A stretch of 45,024 nt of DNA from Sulfurimonas crateris. GTDB taxonomy: Bacteria > Campylobacterota > Campylobacteria > Campylobacterales > Sulfurimonadaceae. Under the pieces are notes generated by a model, which saw only the letters and a list, made by a program, of their open reading frames with translations, had not been told where the DNA came from and searched no databases. Shown here in pieces: positions 43,430-45,024 of this stretch. The translations under genes and the position numbers were made by a program. Location: contig CAMCYC010000015.1 of assembly GCA_945883795.1 (NCBI GenBank), forward strand, positions 1 to 45,024, in the 5' to 3' direction. The number at the start of each line of letters is the position of its first letter. Positions within the stretch are counted from its first letter, which is position 1.

Positions 43430-43484
43430 TGGTGCGGATGGGGAGACTCGAACTCCCACACCTTACGGCACCAGATCCTAAGTC
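43430..43484 (-). tRNA. 3' half of tRNA-Leu(UAG), att-site scar
   Basis: Read on the minus strand, the sequence runs from the anticodon arm (GACTTAGGATC, anticodon TAG) through a long class II variable arm to a full T arm (GGGAG, TTCGAGT, CTCCC) and ends CATCCGC, A, CCA. A 5' acceptor GCGGATG and a D arm are absent upstream, so it is not a whole tRNA. A fragment from the anticodon to CCA is exactly what integrases leave when an element enters a tRNA gene. An intact copy is expected elsewhere. Repeats, an orphan gene and integrase remains follow on the side away from the CCA end. Confidence 0.75.
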
Positions 43485-43621
43485 TTTTAATCTTCAATTT
43501 TCATATATTCTTAAATTGATACGAATTCTTTTAAAGTGCTTCATATAAAGGGTTTTGAAGCTCTTTTGCATGAACCATCATTTGCAAATAACAACTTAAC
43601 TTTTCATTCTTTTTCTTATTT

Positions 43622-43645
43622 TGTAGTAAAAACTGTAGTAAAAAA
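43622..43645. repeat. Two tandem 12-bp repeats near the att scar
   Basis: TGTAGTAAAAAC and TGTAGTAAAAAA lie back to back, about 140 bp from the tRNA fragment. Tandem direct repeats at this distance resemble arm-type integrase sites. The stretch 43485-43690 has no gene of clear quality. Confidence 0.45.
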
Positions 43646-43690
43646 TCTTTTCTTTTGTTAAAATTAGCTATTACAAAAAGAGGGTGAAAC

Positions 43691-44092
43691 TTGGGAAGTA
43701 AAAACCGTATACTTTTAGCAATTTTAACAAATTTAATTTTACATAAACTCAGAAATACTTTTCATTCAAAAGAACTGTACATTACAAAAGCTAAATTCAA
43801 AAAAATAGAAATCAAACATATAGATGTATCTTATTATCTCTATGATAATAATTTTCAAATCATAATAAATAATACAATAGGTATCTGCTCTTATAAAAAA
43901 GAAACATCAATGATAAATTTTATATCCATGGTGGATGATAATATTTATTTATATTCTATATCTGTAAATAACTTTTTTATATATCTTGGCACATTTTTTA
44001 AATCAGATAAAAGAAAAATTCTCAAACAATGTAATCACGAAATAGATTTTTTAAATAATGAAGAAGAAAAGAAATTTGAAGATTTTATATAA
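43691..44092 (+). CDS. Orphan hypothetical protein of the integrated element
   Basis: 133 residues, start TTG with GAGGGTG 5 bases upstream. Rich in Ile, Asn, Lys and Phe, as is usual for very AT-rich cargo genes. The first part is basic (GSKNRILLAILTNLILHKLR), the middle is strand-like (KIEIKHIDVSYYLYDNNFQI) and the end is acidic (LNNEEEKKFEDFI). No motif, signal peptide or clear membrane helix; I do not recognise it. It lies between the att scar and a broken integrase, so it is probably element cargo. Its stop directly abuts the hairpin-rich RNA-like element. Confidence 0.5.
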   Translation: MGSKNRILLAILTNLILHKLRNTFHSKELYITKAKFKKIEIKHIDVSYYLYDNNFQIIINNTIGICSYKKETSMINFISMVDDNIYLYSISVNNFFIYLGTFFKSDKRKILKQCNHEIDFLNNEEEKKFEDFI

Positions 44093-44093
44093 A

Positions 44094-44193
44094 ACAAAAG
44101 GAGGGAGGACAACACCCCTCATTTATCCTGCACTGGTAATGCCCCATACTAGAGTGCAAGGCTCGTGGATGCCCTTATTTCCACCTCTTTTGT
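44094..44193. ncRNA. GC-rich multi-hairpin element, possible structured RNA
   Basis: In a very AT-rich setting, this stretch has three stems: GAGGG/CCCTC (44101-44105 with 44116-44120), TGCACT-GGTA with TACT-AG-AGTGCA (44129-44138 with 44147-44158, two bulged bases), and GTGGA/TCCAC (44165-44169 with 44180-44184). The ends ACAAAAG-GAGG (44094-44104) and CCTC-TTTTGT (44184-44193) can close the whole with one bulge. The outer stem competes with the first hairpin, so two folds are possible. I match no known RNA family. Strand is uncertain: on plus it is the 3' tail of the orphan gene. No strong promoter was picked out. Confidence 0.45.
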
Positions 44194-44317
44194 TTCTTAG
44201 CAAAGATTATAGCACAAAAATGAGAATATTTAAAGAGTTGATTTTCCTCTCAAAGAAGAGAGTAAGCCAAAAGATAATTGTAAATGAACTATATCTTAAT
44301 TTATATAAGGGGCGAAA

Positions 44318-44833
44318 ATGGCACTAAAACCAGCTGGTGGCAAATATGAAGGTGTATGGATAAACGAACTTAAAAATGGTGACACTTCTTTTTACCCACA
44401 TTCATCACATGAAATTTTAAAGCCCTATTTTTTGGGCTTTTCTGGGGTTTATCTACACTACATAACTTCATAAAAAGCCCTATTTTATGGACTTTCAAGG
44501 AAGCACATGATGAATGTGGGTTTTTATATTAACTATAGAGACGAATCAGGTAAGCCAGTTAAAGTGTTGGTAGGTAAAAAAACAGCTTCTAGTGATTTTA
44601 CTGCGAGGGATGCTTATTCAAAACTTATAGAAGTCAAATACAAGTTACAGCATAATGAAGACCCAACTATAAGAGGTAGCCGTGTCACTAAAATAAAATT
44701 TGATACACTTTGGCAAGAGTTTTATAAATATGCACTCGCAAATAAAAAGTCTCATCAAATGGATAAATCTTCCTTTCATCACACAATTTCTAAAATCAAA
44801 ATCATTTATTTTATAACTAAAAATAACTCATAA
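44318..44833 (+). pseudogene. Tyrosine integrase N-terminal part, broken by a MITE
   Basis: AAGGGGCG precedes the ATG at 44318, and the protein starts MALKPAGGKYEGVWINELKN and goes to GDTSFY before running into inserted DNA and a stop at 44471-44473. After the insert the same protein resumes: FYINYRDESGKPVKVLVGKK, then FDTLWQEFYKYALANKKSHQ, typical arm-binding and core-binding N-terminal parts of tyrosine recombinases. Removing 132 bp (MITE plus one TTTT copy) restores one frame. The catalytic R-H-R-Y domain is missing: after about SSFHHTISK the frame degenerates and ends at 44833. So it is doubly broken and cannot act. Confidence 0.75.
44394..44521. mobile_element. 128-bp MITE with 14-bp terminal inverted repeats
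   Basis: ACCCACATTCATCA (44394-44407) and its exact complement TGATGAATGTGGGT (44508-44521) bound the element. TTTT flanks both sides (44390-44393 and 44522-44525) as target duplication. It codes for nothing. Inside, AAAGCCC (44419-44425) and GGGCTTT (44434-44440) make a terminator-like hairpin, with a diverged copy of the first arm near 44475. Its right end supplies an ATGATGAATG that opens a 108-aa secondary frame into the integrase remnant. The parent transposase is not in the window. Confidence 0.8.
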
Positions 44834-44930
44834 AAAGCAATTTCTTAACTCCATAAGCGAACGAAATTTACTCATGAGAGTCACTTGCAAATTAGCAAAT
44901 ATAACCACAATTTATGTAGAATTGAATTTT

Positions 44931-45011
44931 AAAAAGCCTTTTCAAACCCTATAAACAGTATAATTCTCTATCAAGAACAAAATAAAATTCACAAAATAGA
45001 AAAGGCTTTTT
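44931..45011. repeat. 13-bp inverted repeat before a gene start at the window edge
   Basis: AAAAAGCCTTTTC (44931-44943) is repeated inverted as GAAAAGGCTTTTT (44999-45011). Between them is TATAAT (44959-44964). The right arm includes AAAAGG, placed as a ribosome site for an ATG at 45012 that opens a frame (M-E-N-I) off the window. It may be an insertion-sequence left end, or a leader hairpin. The spacer 44834-44930 shows no gene. Confidence 0.5.
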
Positions 45012-45024
45012 ATGGAAAACATTG

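Noticed and set aside
43430-43484. A complete tRNA gene
   Set aside because: No 5' acceptor GCGGATG or D arm is found upstream on the minus strand; only the 3' half is present.
43490-43690. Minus-strand open frame ending near the tRNA fragment (ending NPLYEAL), considered as an integrase tail
   Set aside because: No recombinase catalytic motif (R-H-R-Y) is visible, the frame is antisense-like and T-rich, and part of it is only the 12-bp tandem repeats.
1-45024. CRISPR arrays, prophage structural genes or rRNA genes
   Set aside because: I saw no regularly spaced direct repeats, no phage structural motifs and no rRNA-like sequence in any part of the window.

Overview
The window looks like chromosomal DNA of a Campylobacterota (Epsilonproteobacteria) species, probably Sulfurimonas-like. 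The DNA is AT-rich. Pyruvate:ferredoxin oxidoreductase is encoded in the porC-porD-porA-porB order known from Helicobacter. Der has a long acidic linker between its G domains. HemB has the zinc-type cysteine cluster, and LuxS, HemJ and Fur-family genes resemble those of this phylum. No database search was possible, so the placement is an inference.

Layout. (a) 1-835: edge of an accessory or decayed segment, with a partial PUA/EVE-like gene, a lone winged-helix gene and the N-terminal stub of an AAA ATPase. (b) 933-11731: mostly minus-strand housekeeping genes (AAA+ ATPase, FadL-type porin, nfo, a lipoprotein, a phytase-like esterase, two small conserved genes with luxS, porCDAB, a HAD phosphatase). 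(c) 11731-21017: peptide-binding protein, rplM-rpsI, der, hemJ, hpf, trpS, argF, hemB, ribA, with several bidirectional terminators built over the stop codons. (d) 21030-25311: a zinc-uptake locus. znuA-znuC-znuB overlaps a fused DUF1007-NicO (ZevA-ZevB-like) gene, and a Fur/Zur-type regulator is divergent across a 15-bp dyad that overlaps the predicted znuA -35 box.

(e) 25462-31641: the most unusual region, a tightly coupled accessory Hsp70 cassette. It holds a 734-aa helical-repeat protein, a J-domain protein whose HPD is replaced by NPP(E), a divergent GrpE, a short-lid DnaK-like Hsp70 and a 51-aa zinc-ribbon ORF in frame just after the Hsp70 stop. A soluble Hsp20 and a membrane-anchored Hsp20-like protein follow. 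(f) 31798-43165: an RhlE helicase, then a large peptide-modification-type cluster with three transglutaminase-like proteins (one fused to DUF2126) and two circularly permuted ATP-grasp/alpha-E modules, one split into two genes and one fused.

(g) 43430-45024: remains of an integrated element. There is a 3' half of tRNA-Leu(UAG) (att scar), 12-bp tandem repeats, an orphan gene, a GC-rich multi-hairpin element, and a tyrosine integrase broken by a 128-bp MITE with 14-bp terminal inverted repeats and a TTTT target duplication. A 13-bp inverted repeat stands before a new start codon at the window edge.
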